From: Clostridia bacterium UC5.1-1D10
GTDB taxonomy: Bacteria; Bacillota; Clostridia; Lachnospirales; Anaerotignaceae
Assembly: GCA_001304995.1 (NCBI GenBank)
Contig: BBZU01000011.1
Coordinates: 1 to 64,000 of the forward strand
Reading direction: 5' to 3'
Length of the DNA: 64,000 bases
Below the pieces are notes generated by a model. It was given only the letters and a program-made list of their open reading frames with translations. It ran no database searches and was not told the origin of the DNA. Each line of letters opens with the position of its first letter. Positions within the stretch are counted from its first letter, which is position 1. The translations under genes were made by a program, and so were the position numbers. Positions 44,124-53,606 of the stretch are shown one piece after another.

Positions 44124-44960
44124 ATGGCAGAAACATTTTGTGGAAAAAATTGTGATTTATGTCAGGAGAAACTGTCGGAAGAATGCAGAGGATGCAAAGA
44201 AGGGCCAGGCAGGCGTTTTTGGCGGTAACTGTCCCATTGCGGATTGCTGTCGGGAAAATAGCACGCAAACTGCGATACCTGTCAGGAAGCCATGAGTTGT
44301 ACAAAACGACAGCAGAAAGATCAGATGCAGCAAATACGCATTGCAGAAGCGGCGGCAAAAGAAGAAAAAGAAGTTCAAAAAGAGAAAAAGCAAAGGTACT
44401 GGGAAAATGGCTGTGGCTTTTGTTCTGGCTCCTCATTCCCAATATCATTCGGGGATTATGTCTAACGAAAGCTTGAAGCCTATCAGTCCAACGATGTACT
44501 ATATTGGTACTGTTTTGGGGATAGTTGTAGAGATTATTTATTGTATCGTACTGTTTATGCTGCGGCATGTAGAAAAAAATATGGACATGCTGTGATCTGT
44601 ACCATTGCTGGTGTGGTGTTGACTGTTGTGAGCTTGCTCTTGGCAGATGGGGCATTGTTTTTTGCGGTACTGTTTATGTTTGCGACAGTGGCAGTGAGTC
44701 TGGCAGGCAGCTACTTCCTGTACTACGGCCATGCAGCTGTATTGGAGGATTTTGATGTGGAATTTTCCGAGAAATGGAAAAAACTGTGGAAATGGCAGAT
44801 TATCTGCCTCTGTGGCGCAGTGGCTGGTGTGTGCCTGCTGTTCCTGTGGATTCTGGGAGTTTTGTTGGTGTTGGCAAGTGCCATTGGCATTGCTGTGGTC
44901 AGCATTGTGCAGCTGGTTTATCTGTATCGTATGGCAGTGCTGTTCCGGGAATATACATAA
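44124..44960 (+). pseudogene. Zinc-ribbon plus multi-helix membrane protein, broken by about five frameshifts
   Basis: A good AGGAGG site precedes ATG 44124, which starts M-A-E-T-F-C-G-K-N-C-D-L-C with further cysteine pairs, reminiscent of DUF3795-like zinc ribbons. Frame changes at the T5 run 44216-44220, near 44250-44270, near the A5 run about 44391-44395, at GGGG about 44452-44455 and at the A run about 44564-44570 connect this to a K/E-rich linker and at least four hydrophobic segments, ending at 44960. Each join restores plausible protein. Either a decaying gene or a local concentration of sequence error. Function unknown. Confidence 0.6.
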
Positions 44961-44969
44961 TATGAAAAT

Positions 44970-45004
44970 AAAAAGGATACGCTGTTTTGCGGCGTATCCT
45001 TTTT
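44970..45004. terminator. Bidirectional terminator
   Basis: AAAAAGGATACGC pairs with GCGTATCCTTTTT around an eight-base loop, between convergent genes. Confidence 0.9.
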
Positions 45005-45008
45005 GCTG

Positions 45009-45230
45009 TTATCGAATCATGTTGTCGATCATGGCGCTGATCTTGTCCCGACTGATTTTTTCCAGAATGGCTTTTTTCACAAATTCGTCTTTGCTGTATC
45101 CAAATCGTGCCAGATATTCATTAAGCTGAGCCATGGTGTCGGGATCTATGGTAACGGACAGGCGTTTGCCTGTGGATTTCGGTTTTGTGCTGCTTTTTTT
45201 CGCAGTGGATTTTGTACTTTTCTCTGCCAT
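45009..45230 (-). CDS. Ribbon-helix-helix (CopG/Arc-like) protein
   Basis: 73 residues. A Lys/Ser/Thr-rich disordered start of about 20 residues precedes K-R-L-S-V-T-I-D (the DNA-contacting strand) and two helices (T-M-A-Q-L-N-E-Y-L and S-K-D-E-F-V-K-K-A-I). A small DNA-binding protein; no toxin gene is adjacent, so it is not obviously an antitoxin. Confidence 0.72.
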   Translation of the reverse strand: MAEKSTKSTAKKSSTKPKSTGKRLSVTIDPDTMAQLNEYLARFGYSKDEFVKKAILEKISRDKISAMIDNMIR

Positions 45231-45344
45231 AGGGGTTCTCTCCTTCCTCTGTATTCAGTATATCAAAAAAAGAAAAAAATAGCAGTATGTTTTTTCAAAG
45301 GCCGGGCAAAATAAGTGCGTACCAAACAAAAGGAGGCGCACACA

Positions 45345-45506
45345 ATGGAAAAATGTAATGAATGTATCAGATGTACCGTAGACAATTGCAGACACCACCA
45401 CAACACAAAAAATTACTGCACACTGGAAACCATCCAGGTGGGCACACATGAAGCAAACCCTACCATGGATCAGTGCACAGACTGTCTGTCCTATACAAAA
45501 AGATAA
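45345..45506 (+). CDS. DUF1540 small cysteine/histidine protein
   Basis: 53 residues with C-N-E-C-x4-C near the start, C-R-H-H-H, C-T-L and a final C-T-D-C. The spacing fits DUF1540, thought to bind a metal. AGGAGG lies about ten bases before ATG 45345; an in-frame ATG/GTG at 45315 has no such site. Function unknown. Confidence 0.75.
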   Translation: MEKCNECIRCTVDNCRHHHNTKNYCTLETIQVGTHEANPTMDQCTDCLSYTKR

Positions 45507-45613
45507 GATTGTCTGAATAAGGGAGAAACGGGCATTTCATGAATTTGAGGTGTCCGTTTTTTCTATTGCGATGGGGTTGCGTGGTCGGTATAATGAAAAT
45601 GGAGGTGTTTGCC

Positions 45614-46222
45614 ATGAGATTATATCTGGTTCGCCATGGACAAACAGATATGAATAAGCGAAATATGTTTTATGGCTGGACAGATGCGGATATCAACGAA
45701 ACGGGTATACAGCAGGCAGAAATGCTGCGGCAGTATTTCCGGCAGATTCCCATTGATGCCATTTACAGCAGCGATCTGAGAAGAGCAGCTCATACAGCGG
45801 AAATCATCGCCGCTGGGAAGGATATGAAAGTACACTATGACAGCGCTTTTCGGGAATTGTATTACGGAGATTGGGAAAACCAGACAGCAGAATACATAGA
45901 AACCAACTATAAAGAAGAATTGCGGGGCTGGGTCACAGACTGGAAAGACCTTGCCATGCCCAATGGGGAAAAGTTTTCGGATTTCTACAACAGAGTTGCC
46001 GCAGGTGTAGACAGACTGGTGGAGGAAAACCGCGGCAAAAACGTCCTTTTGGTTGCCCATAATGGTGCTCTCTGTGCTATGTTTTGTCATTTGACGGGAG
46101 CAGGTATGGATGGCTTTTGGCGGTTTGATTCCAAACAGGGGCATTATAGTTCTGTGTTGATTTCCAAAAAGTGGACGACCATTGAAAGCATCAATCATCC
46201 TTTGTGTCTGGAGGAGGAATGA
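45614..46222 (+). CDS. Histidine phosphatase (phosphoglycerate mutase-like)
   Basis: 202 residues. Catalytic L-V-R-H-G-Q-T at residues 5-11, second Arg/Glu region F-R-E-L-Y-Y-G-D-W-E, and the proton-relay histidine in V-A-H-N-G-A. Candidates in this branch include alpha-ribazole phosphatase (CobC) and general phosphatases; no cobalamin gene is adjacent, so it is left general. ATG 45614 follows GGAGGTG. Confidence 0.88.
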   Translation: MRLYLVRHGQTDMNKRNMFYGWTDADINETGIQQAEMLRQYFRQIPIDAIYSSDLRRAAHTAEIIAAGKDMKVHYDSAFRELYYGDWENQTAEYIETNYKEELRGWVTDWKDLAMPNGEKFSDFYNRVAAGVDRLVEENRGKNVLLVAHNGALCAMFCHLTGAGMDGFWRFDSKQGHYSSVLISKKWTTIESINHPLCLEEE

Positions 46223-46223
46223 C

Positions 46224-46765
46224 ATGAAAGCCAAATGTCATAACATGGAGAAGAAAGATGCTGTTTTTCCAAAGAGCATCTCTGCGGCGGAAAAATCATA
46301 GAATCCTTTATCCCCACCTGTGAGGAGGATGGATTTACCCTTTTGCAGCGGAAACGGGGAATTCGGCTGATTTTTGCGGGATTAGAACCAAAGCTGGACT
46401 GGTTTCCTGTGCCTTGTCTTTGGGTTTTTGCCACAGATGAAAAGGGCGGTTCATTTGCTCATGGAGAAGGCAGGCTGGAAAACAGCCCTATTTATTATGT
46501 GTCAGAAGAAAACACATGCTGGTATCTGGCAAAAAATTTTCGGGAATTTGTCAGGCTGGTGATTTTTGCGCCAGAATGGATGGAAAAAGCAACAGGAAAG
46601 AAAGCTGATTTTTCAGAAGAAACAAAAGAAGAAAGAGCGAAAATGGGTATGGTTTTTGGTCTGGAACCGCCTAAAACAGATTTGCTGGCTGTTGTGAAAG
46701 AAGCGGAGGAAATCCGTATTTTTGCCAGTCAAGCAGAAGCGGAAGCAGAATATGAACTTTTATAA
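46224..46765 (+). CDS. Hypothetical protein, frameshifted near the start
   Basis: Starting at ATG 46224 (GGAGG upstream) the frame is lost within about 17 codons, near 46267-46274; adding one base gives a continuous reading K-E-H-L-C-G-G-K-I-I-E-S to 46765, about 180 residues. The core G-L-E-P-K-L-D-W-F-P-V-P-C-L and many aromatic residues suggest a soluble globular domain. I do not recognise the family. Probably co-transcribed with the phosphatase, one base apart. Confidence 0.55.
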
Positions 46766-46777
46766 AGGGGAAAAGTT

Positions 46778-47234
46778 ATGAAAAGTATGGAATTTTGGCG
46801 GCGTTGGTTATGACTTTTGCGCTGGCAGGCTGCGGCGGAGAAAAGCAGGCAGAAGTGGCTGCCCAGGAAGCTATGGCTGACACCATGATTAACTCTGGCA
46901 GTGCTGGCGGCAGCAGTGGATTTTCTGAAACATATGAGATGGAGAAGCTTTGCATTTTTATGTGAGAAACACACGACCGGAAAGCGATGTGTACACGGAA
47001 CTGAAGGTAAGTATTCTCTGCGACGAAGAAGAAGTGGCGCAGGAAGTGATTTTGCCGGGAGAATCCGCGGTGGTGACAACCATGCTGACAGAAAAGGAAA
47101 AAGAATATACCTGTAAGGCGGAGCCGGGGAAAAATGGTGGAGATATGGCTTTGTGTTATGCTATCGTCCAAGGGGAAGCCGAAACGGAGGATGCGGCAGC
47201 GTTTTTGGATGAAATGGTTGGTAAGCAGGAATAA
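46778..47234 (+). CDS. Putative lipoprotein, two frameshifts
   Basis: ATG 46778 has AAGGGG upstream. With one A added to the run 46781-46784 the start reads M-K-K-Y-G-I-L-A-A-L with the lipobox L-A-G-C (Cys19). A second missing base near 46941 joins this to a beta-rich domain ending at 47234. The mature part is about 130 residues, with two further cysteines. No family recognised. In the sequence as given the gene could not be expressed whole. Confidence 0.55.
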
Positions 47235-47309
47235 AAAAACGCGAAAAACCGTTGATTTTTCAGGCAGTCTGACGGTTTTGAAAAAATACGTTCTGTAAAG
47301 GAAAAATAC

Positions 47310-47338
47310 TTGACAGCCGCCCTCTTTTCGGATACAAT
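47310..47338 (+). promoter_or_regulatory. Promoter of the ylxM-ffh-trmD operon
   Basis: TTGACA, 17 bases, TACAAT, about 50 bases before the ylxM start. Confidence 0.85.
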
Positions 47339-47385
47339 AACACAGGTGGTTGTAAAGTGATTTTACTTTACAGGAGGAAAAGACC

Positions 47386-47736
47386 ATGGATGAAATCTTA
47401 CATCTGACACTGCTCTACGATTTCTACGGTGAGCTTTTGACAGAGAAACAAAAACAGGTATTTGATCTGCACTATCAGGACGATCTTTCCCTTTCGGAAA
47501 TCGGAGAGGAATTGTCCATCAGCCGTCAGGCGGTGCGGGATCAGCTGAAGCGGACAGAAAAAATCCTTATGGATTATGAACAGAAGCTGGGGCTGGTAGC
47601 CAGATTTCAGGCACAGAAAAAATCTGTACGGGAAATGCTGGATATTTTACAGGAGATGGAAACCGACGGTCTTTCAGAAAAAAGAATCCGCCAACTGGAA
47701 AAAATGAAACAGATTGCCGAAGCAATATTATCCTGA
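47386..47736 (+). CDS. ylxM: YlxM/UPF0122 helix-turn-helix protein
   Basis: 116 residues, sigma-70 region-4-like helix-turn-helix (L-S-L-S-E-I-G-E-E-L-S-I-S-R-Q-A-V-R-D-Q-L-K-R). It is always placed ahead of ffh in Firmicutes and may help SRP expression or function. GGAGG precedes the ATG; ffh starts 14 bases after the stop. Confidence 0.93.
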   Translation: MDEILHLTLLYDFYGELLTEKQKQVFDLHYQDDLSLSEIGEELSISRQAVRDQLKRTEKILMDYEQKLGLVARFQAQKKSVREMLDILQEMETDGLSEKRIRQLEKMKQIAEAILS

Positions 47737-47750
47737 GAGGAGGGCGGTCT

Positions 47751-49090
47751 ATGGCATTTGAAAACCTTTCCAATAAGCTGCAGGATGTGTTCAAGCAGCT
47801 GCGGGGCAAAGGCAAGCTGACAGAAGCAGATGTAAAACCGCCATGCGGGAAGTAAAGATTGCGCTTCTGGAGGCAGACGTAAACTTTAAAATCGTTAAAA
47901 ACTTCATCAAGACTGTTACGGAACGGGCTGTTGGCACAGAGGTGCTGGAAGGCCTGAATCCGGGACAGCAGGTGATTAAGATTGTAAATGAGGAGCTTAT
48001 CTCTCTCATGGGCACTACACAAAGTCAGTTGACTTTCGCAAAGCGTCCTCCCACCGTTTATATGATGGTAGGTCTGCAAGGTGCCGGTAAAACCACCAGC
48101 AGCGGGAAGCTGGCGGGACAGCTGCGGAAGCAGGGCAGAAATCCTCTGCTGGTAGCCTGTGACGTGTATCGTCCGGCGGCTATCAAACAGCTGCAGGTAG
48201 TTGGGAAAAACTACAACATTCCCGTATTTGAAATGGGGGACAAATTGAGTCCCGTGGAAATTTCCAAGAAAGCGTTGGAATACGCAGCGGAAAACCGCAA
48301 TGATGTCATCCTCATCGATACAGCAGGTCGTCTGCATATCAATGAAGAACTGATGCAGGAACTGCAGGACATCAAGGAAGTGGTAAAACCTCAGGAAATC
48401 CTTCTGGTGGTTGATGCCATGACTGGTCAGGATGCGGTGACCGTAGCGGAAAGCTTTGATAGCCAGCTGGGCATTGATGGTATCATCATGACAAAGCTGG
48501 ACGGCGACGCCAGAGGCGGTGCGGCACTTTCTGTCAGAAGCGTAACCAACAAGCCCATCAAGTATATCGGTATGGGGGAAAAGATGGAGGACTTGGAGCC
48601 CTTCTATCCCGACCGAATGGCTTCCAGAATCTTGGGCATGGGCGATGTGCTGACACTCATTGATAAGGTGCAGCAGAACATCGACGAGCAGGAAGCCAAG
48701 GAAATGCAGAAAAAAATGCTTTCCAACGAATTCACACTGGAGGATTTCCTTTCTCAGATGCAGCAGATCAAGAAAATGGGTCCGCTGAAAGATCTGATGG
48801 GCATGATTCCGGGTATGAATAAATTTAATCTGGACGAAGCCTTAAACGGTGTTGACCCGTCCAAGGAAATGGCGAAAACAGAAGCTATCATCCAGTCCAT
48901 GACAAGAGAGGAACGGCTGAATCCTTCCATCCTCAATGGACCACGGAAAAAGCGTATCGCCAACGGCTCCGGCAGAAGCATCGCCGAAGTCAATCGTCTG
49001 CTGAAACAGTTTGAAGAAATGAAGAAAATGATGAAGCAGATGAACAACATGCAAAAAGGCAAAAAGGGCAAGCTTCCTTTTTTCCGATAA
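47751..49090 (+). CDS. ffh: Signal recognition particle protein Ffh, frameshifted
   Basis: About 446 residues after correction. An SRP GTPase that binds signal sequences and 4.5S RNA; essential. ATG 47751 (AGGAGG upstream) starts M-A-F-E-N-L-S-N-K-L-Q, but one base is missing near the A4 run 47834-47837; restored, it reads V-K-x-A-M-R-E-V-K-I-A-L-L-E-A-D-V. G1 is G-L-Q-G-A-G-K-T-T, G3 D-T-A-G-R, G4 T-K-L-D. The M domain has the usual methionine-rich helices to 49090. Confidence 0.93.
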
Positions 49091-49124
49091 ACTTTTTATG
49101 AACACTTGCAGGAGGTGAAATGAA

Positions 49125-49373
49125 ATGGCAGTAAGAATCAGACTGAAAAGACTGGGTGCAAAGAAAGCTCCTTTCTATAGAATCGTTGTAGCAGATTCCA
49201 GAACATCCAGAAACGGTAAATCCATCGACGAAATCGGTTACTACGATCCTACAAAGGAACCCGTTGTTCTGAAAGTTGACGCAGAAGCAGCTAACAAATG
49301 GCTGGCAACAGGCGCACAGCCTTCCGAAACAGCTAAAGCTCTGCTGAAAAAAGCTGGCGTTATCGGCGAATAA
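49125..49373 (+). CDS. rpsP: 30S ribosomal protein S16
   Basis: 82 residues, standard S16 length, with [22 protein letters not shown] and Y-Y-D-P blocks. AGGAGGTGA lies close upstream of the ATG. Follows ffh as in Bacillus. Confidence 0.96.
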   Translation: MAVRIRLKRLGAKKAPFYRIVVADSRTSRNGKSIDEIGYYDPTKEPVVLKVDAEAANKWLATGAQPSETAKALLKKAGVIGE

Positions 49374-49394
49374 TTCGTAACGGGGGCCAATGCA

Positions 49395-49625
49395 ATGAAA
49401 GAATTACTGGAAGTAATCGCAAAAAATCTAGTGGAACATCCCGAACAGGTGCAGGTTTCCGAAAAAGAAGGCGAACGCGCTTGGATTTTGGAACTGAAAG
49501 TTGCCCCTGAAGATATGGGTAAGGTCATCGGCAAGCAGGGCAGAATTGCAAAAGCAATCCGTACTGTGGTAAAAGCGGCGGCCATCCACGAGGATAAAAA
49601 GATTATCGTAGAAATCGTACAGTAA
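49395..49625 (+). CDS. khpA: KH-domain RNA-binding protein KhpA
   Basis: 76 residues, one KH domain with the G-K-V-I-G-K-Q-G-R loop that contacts RNA. KhpA pairs with KhpB/EloR in Firmicutes to influence cell elongation and RNA fate. Usual place between rpsP and rimM. Confidence 0.94.
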   Translation: MKELLEVIAKNLVEHPEQVQVSEKEGERAWILELKVAPEDMGKVIGKQGRIAKAIRTVVKAAAIHEDKKIIVEIVQ

Positions 49626-49643
49626 GGGAAACCGCTGTATACG

Positions 49644-49665
49644 GCAGGGTGCAGGCGCATCCTGC
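49644..49665 (+). other. Hairpin between khpA and rimM
   Basis: GCAGGGTGC pairs with GCATCCTGC (one G-T pair) around AGGC, followed by TGATTTTG. The short T tract makes it at best a partial terminator, perhaps tuning rimM-trmD against rpsP. Confidence 0.55.
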
Positions 49666-49703
49666 TGATTTTGTTTATACGGAAAAAATGAGGTGCAAAA
49701 ACC

Positions 49704-50213
49704 ATGGAACAATATTTTGAAATCGGAAAAATCACAGGAACCCACGGTATCCGGGGAACCATGCGCGTATTTCCAACTACGGAAGACCCTTCCCGCTTTG
49801 AACGCCTGAAAGAAATCATTGTGGAAATCCGCGGCAAACGGGAAACTTTCCATATCCAGAAAGTAGCATTCCATAAACAGTTTGTGCTGCTGACCGTGAA
49901 GGAAATTACAGATATTAACGTGGCGGAACTGTATAAAAACGGACGGATTCTCATTCCCGATGCCATGGCAATCCCTTTGGGTGAGGATGAATACTACAAC
50001 CGCGACCTCTATGGTCTGAAAGTGGTAACAGAAGAAGGGGAAGAACTGGGCGAAATTACAGAAATTTTCCCTACCGGCTCCAATGATGTGTATGTGGTGA
50101 AAAAAGACGGCAAAGGCAAAGAACTTCTCCTGCCTGCTATCAAAGACTGCATCAAGAATGTAGATTTGGAAAACGGCGTTATGACTGTAAAACTGCTGGA
50201 AGGATTGAGATAA
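49704..50213 (+). CDS. rimM: Ribosome maturation factor RimM
   Basis: 169 residues: N-terminal barrel opening I-G-K-I-T-G-T-H-G-I-R-G and the PRC-barrel C-terminal domain (D-L-Y-G-L-K-V, G-S-N-D-V-Y-V-V). It binds S19 and helps 30S head maturation. The trmD start codon follows its stop without a gap. Confidence 0.95.
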   Translation: MEQYFEIGKITGTHGIRGTMRVFPTTEDPSRFERLKEIIVEIRGKRETFHIQKVAFHKQFVLLTVKEITDINVAELYKNGRILIPDAMAIPLGEDEYYNRDLYGLKVVTEEGEELGEITEIFPTGSNDVYVVKKDGKGKELLLPAIKDCIKNVDLENGVMTVKLLEGLR

Positions 50214-50960
50214 ATGAAACAGTTTTTTGTACTGACACTGTTTCCTGAAATGATCCAGCAGACCCTTTCTCACAGCATTATGGGACGTGCCCAGAAAGAA
50301 GGACATATCTCCGTGGAAGCCATCAACATTCGGGATTATACACTGAACAAACAGAAACATGTGGACGATTATCCCTATGGCGGCGGCGCTGGCATGGTTA
50401 TGCAGGCACAGCCCATTTATGATGCTTATCAGAGCATTGCGGAAAAGGCAAAAGGCGCAAGGGTGGTTTATATGACACCCCAGGGCAGACCTTTTACCCA
50501 GCGCATTGCGGAAGAACTGTCCAAGGAAGAAAACCTGGTGTTCCTCTGTGGTCATTATGAAGGTATTGACGAAAGAATCATTGAAGAAATCGTCACAGAC
50601 GAAATTTCTCTGGGGGATTTCGTTCTGACAGGGGGAGAACTGGCGGCAATCACCATCATTGATGCCGTATCCCGTCTGGTACCTGGTGTGTTAGGTAAAG
50701 AGGATTCTTTTGCCGATGAAAGTTTTTCTGATGGGCTGCTGGAATATCCCCAGTATACCCGTCCCCCCGTATTTCATGGGAAAGAAGTGCCAGAAATCCT
50801 TCTGAGCGGACACCATGCCAATATTGCCAAATGGCGCAGAGAACAGTCTCTCATCCGTACGGTGAAAAAGCGCCCGGATTTGCTGGAAACAGCAGAACTG
50901 ACCGTAAAGGAACGGCAGTTTGTGGAAAGACTGCGGGAAGAATTGCAGGAAACAGAATAA
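50214..50960 (+). CDS. trmD: tRNA (guanine37-N1)-methyltransferase TrmD
   Basis: 248 residues. Makes m1G37 in tRNA, preventing frameshifts. The knotted SAM site is seen in [18 protein letters not shown] and [13 protein letters not shown]. Last gene of the operon; rplS, normally next, is at 8258. Confidence 0.96.
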   Translation: MKQFFVLTLFPEMIQQTLSHSIMGRAQKEGHISVEAINIRDYTLNKQKHVDDYPYGGGAGMVMQAQPIYDAYQSIAEKAKGARVVYMTPQGRPFTQRIAEELSKEENLVFLCGHYEGIDERIIEEIVTDEISLGDFVLTGGELAAITIIDAVSRLVPGVLGKEDSFADESFSDGLLEYPQYTRPPVFHGKEVPEILLSGHHANIAKWRREQSLIRTVKKRPDLLETAELTVKERQFVERLREELQETE

Positions 50961-50970
50961 AATCTTGGAA

Positions 50971-51012
50971 GAAAGCTGGAATCTTTTATATTGCAAAGAT
51001 TTCAGCTTTTTT
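50971..51012 (+). terminator. Terminator of the trmD operon
   Basis: AAGCTGGAATCTTT pairs with AAAGATTTCAGCTT (one mismatch), then Ts. Confidence 0.88.
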
Positions 51013-51136
51013 GTTTGCGGAAAAACGTTGGACAAGGTGGCGAAAAGATTGCTTTGTATGTGCTTTTCAGGTATGATGAAATTAAGAGAAGAAGGAAAAA
51101 AGGAAAGAAGAAAAGAAAGAAGGAAGGGGGATGTTT

Positions 51137-51406
51137 ATGAACTGGTGGAATTTATCTGTATTTTGTATCATTCCCATTGTATCTGTGATCTTCTTTTTCT
51201 TTTGGAAAAGAAAATATCTTTGGATAGCACCATTGACTTCCACAGTCATTTCTGTTGCAATCAGCCTTTTTGCAATGCCATCTATTCTCAGTGACGCAGA
51301 GCATCGCAGTATGTTTTTTGGCATTAGTGTTATGCTCCATATTCTGATAGCAGTTGTATTGACTGTCATTGCTTATGTGGTGGCGCGTTTTTTAGATAAA
51401 AAATAA
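51137..51406 (+). CDS. Small three-helix membrane protein
   Basis: 89 residues, hydrophobic, with three predicted membrane segments. Reminiscent of the DUF2651 type, but not certain. ATG 51137 is six bases after AAGGGGG, whereas ATG 51131 touches it, so the later start is preferred. The stretch 51407-51651 beyond it holds only the repeat. Confidence 0.55.
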   Translation: MNWWNLSVFCIIPIVSVIFFFFWKRKYLWIAPLTSTVISVAISLFAMPSILSDAEHRSMFFGISVMLHILIAVVLTVIAYVVARFLDKK

Positions 51407-51448
51407 AAAGGATGAAATTTCTTTGAAATGAAAAAGCATCTATCTAAA

Positions 51449-51620
51449 GCAACTTCCACTTAAAAAACATTGTTTTTCGGTTTTATTGATTTTTAAGTGG
51501 AATTGCGGCGGCTATCTTCAGAAGAAAACATATCTGATAAAATCTCAGTAAAAATAAGAAAGCCAAAATCCTTTGGATGAATAAGGATTTTTGGCTTTCT
51601 TTGTTTTCTTATGAAGAAGC
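51449..51620 (+). repeat. Composite palindromic repeat, copy A
   Basis: About 172 bases. First a hairpin with arms TTCCACTTAAAAA/TTTTTAAGTGGAA inside GCAA...TTGC. Then outer arms TCTTCAGAAGAAAACA and TGTTTTCTTATGAAGA (one mismatch) enclosing an inner hairpin AAGAAAGCCAAAATCCTT / AAGGATTTTTGGCTTTCTT. The copy at 62962-63136 matches it in reverse orientation over the whole length. It codes for nothing and lies between the ends of two convergent genes; the inner hairpin may also terminate the helicase gene. Confidence 0.85.
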
Positions 51621-51651
51621 TCCTAATTTGAGATAGATTGCTTTTGTGTTT

Positions 51652-53269
51652 TTATCTTTTTTTGCCTTTTTCTTTTTTGGCAATTTCAATGTGTACCCGT
51701 TTGTTTTTGATTTTGCAGTTTTTCATGCCGTAAAGGACGTCTTTTACATATTCCTTGGGTACATCTACGAAGGTATAGTCATCGAACAGGTCGATGGCAC
51801 CCAGTGCTTTGCCAGGAACGCCTGCTTCGTTGGCAATGGCGCCGACGATGTCTTTGGCACGGATTTTGTTTTTCTTGCCGGCGCTGATGAACAGACGTAC
51901 CATTTTTTCGCCTTCGCCGCCGTACATTTCGGTGCCGTTGAAGTTGATGTCGTCCATGATGTCCATATCGTCGGTGCGCACATCTGCCAAATTGTGTTTC
52001 AGCAGAGCAGCGGCAATATCCATAGCTGCATAGTCGTCTTTCATGAGGCGTTCTACCAGATTGATATATTTTACCAGATGACCCTCCTGAATGGTTTCTT
52101 TGATTTTTTCCAGGAAGATGTTTGTTTTCATTTCTTCCACATCGCTGAGGGTAGGCAGTTTCTGCTGAATGATCTTTGTTTTGGTGTAGCGCATGATGTC
52201 ACGCAGTTTGTAGATTTCCTTGCCTACGCAGAAAGTGAAGGCTTTGCCGCTTCTGCCGGCACGACCAGTTCTGCCGATACGGTGCACATAGTATTCTTCA
52301 TCCTGAGGAACGTCGTAGTTGAATACGATGTCAATATCATCTACGTCGATACCTCTTGCCGCTACGTCTGTGGCAACGAGAATTTCGATGGTGCCGTTGC
52401 GGAATTTCTGCATAACTTTGTCACGCTGTGCCTGTTTCAGGTCACCATGGAGACCTTCTGCAAAGTAGCCGCGGCCCTGGAGCAGTTCCACCAGATCGTC
52501 CACGCGTTTTTTGGTGTTGCAGAATACCATAGCCAGATTGGGCATATATACGTCGATGATACGAGTCAGGGCTTCCAGTTTTGTTTTTTCTTTTACGTCA
52601 AAGTAATACTGTTCAATATTGGGAACAGTCAGTTCTTTCCGAACGATTTTTACATATTCAGGATCTCTCTGGAAACGTCTGGTGATGTCCAGAATTTCAG
52701 GAGAAAGGGTAGCGGAGAACAGCAGTGTCTGATGGTCTTCGGGGATTTTCACCAGAATGGTTTCAATGTCCTCTCTAAAGCCCATATCCAGCATTTCGTC
52801 CGCTTCGTCCAGAATCATCATCTGTACGGTTTCCATTTTCAGTGTGCGACGGCGCATGTGATCCATAACACGGCCGGGTGTACCAATGACAACCTGCGCG
52901 CCTTTTTTTCAGTGCTAAGATCTGACGGTCAATGGGCTGTCCGCCGTAAATAGGCACAACGCGGATGTTGTCTTTGTATTTTAGCAGTTTCCGGAATTCT
53001 TCGCTGACCTGGATGGCCAGTTCTCTGGTAGGGCAGAGGATCAGTGCCTGCAAACGGCGGTCATCGGGATCGATGCGTTCCAGACAAGGAATGCCGAATG
53101 CGGCTGTCTTGCCGGTACCTGTCTGAGACTGACCGATGATGTCTTTGCCTGCTTTTACCAGAGGGATTGCCTGGGACTGGATGGGAGTTGCTTCTTCAAA
53201 ACCCATATCCAGTACAGCCTGGTAAATTTCTTTGGATAACTGCATGTCTTCAAATCTTAAATGTTCCAT
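51652..53269 (-). CDS. DEAD-box RNA helicase with DbpA-type RNA-binding domain, frameshifted
   Basis: About 538 residues after correction, CshA/DeaD-like. N-terminal Q motif region, Walker A S-Q-T-G-T-G-K-T near 48-55, D-E-A-D in I-L-D-E-A-D-E-M-L, S-A-T, and H-R-I-G-R-T-G-R-A-G-R. A C-terminal DbpA RNA-binding domain (about the last 75 residues) points to 23S rRNA or ribosome assembly. The seven-T run 52903-52909 carries one base too many; without it the reading gives L-K-K-G-A-Q-V-V-I-G-T-P-G-R-V-M-D-H-M. Confidence 0.9.
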
Positions 53270-53557
53270 GTGATTTTCCTTTCTTTATTTTCTTTACAAA
53301 GCCGAAGAAAACCCACAGAACCCGTTGAAAGATGTTTTCTTTCGACTCAAAACCTATATTTCAGCGCTTTGGCAATGATAAAACTTCCCGATTAAAGCGC
53401 ATGGCGGAAAAAACCGCAGACAATAACTATACCAGTTTTGCATACAAAAAGCAAGGCGAAATCCGGAGGATAGCGGCGAATTGTGATAAACTTATAAAAA
53501 TAGAAAGAAAAGGTGAATTTTTTGCATGACCACCCAAAATTCTCCCGGCATTCCCCC

Positions 53558-53585
53558 TTGACTTTCTGTTACAGTGTGTTATAAT
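53558..53585 (+). promoter_or_regulatory. Promoter of the T-box-pheST unit
   Basis: TTGACT, 16 bases, TATAAT. The 53270-53557 stretch before it shows no convincing gene. Confidence 0.75.
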
Positions 53586-53606
53586 GTGGTCATTGTTAAT
53601 AGTCGA

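Noticed and set aside
45009-45506. Toxin-antitoxin module made of the ribbon-helix-helix protein and the neighbouring small gene
   Set aside because: The genes are on opposite strands and the DUF1540 protein is not a known toxin type.
53332-53529. A 65-codon frame upstream of the T-box
   Set aside because: No ribosome binding site, no recognisable domain, and it lies in the promoter-proximal region of the helicase and pheST units.
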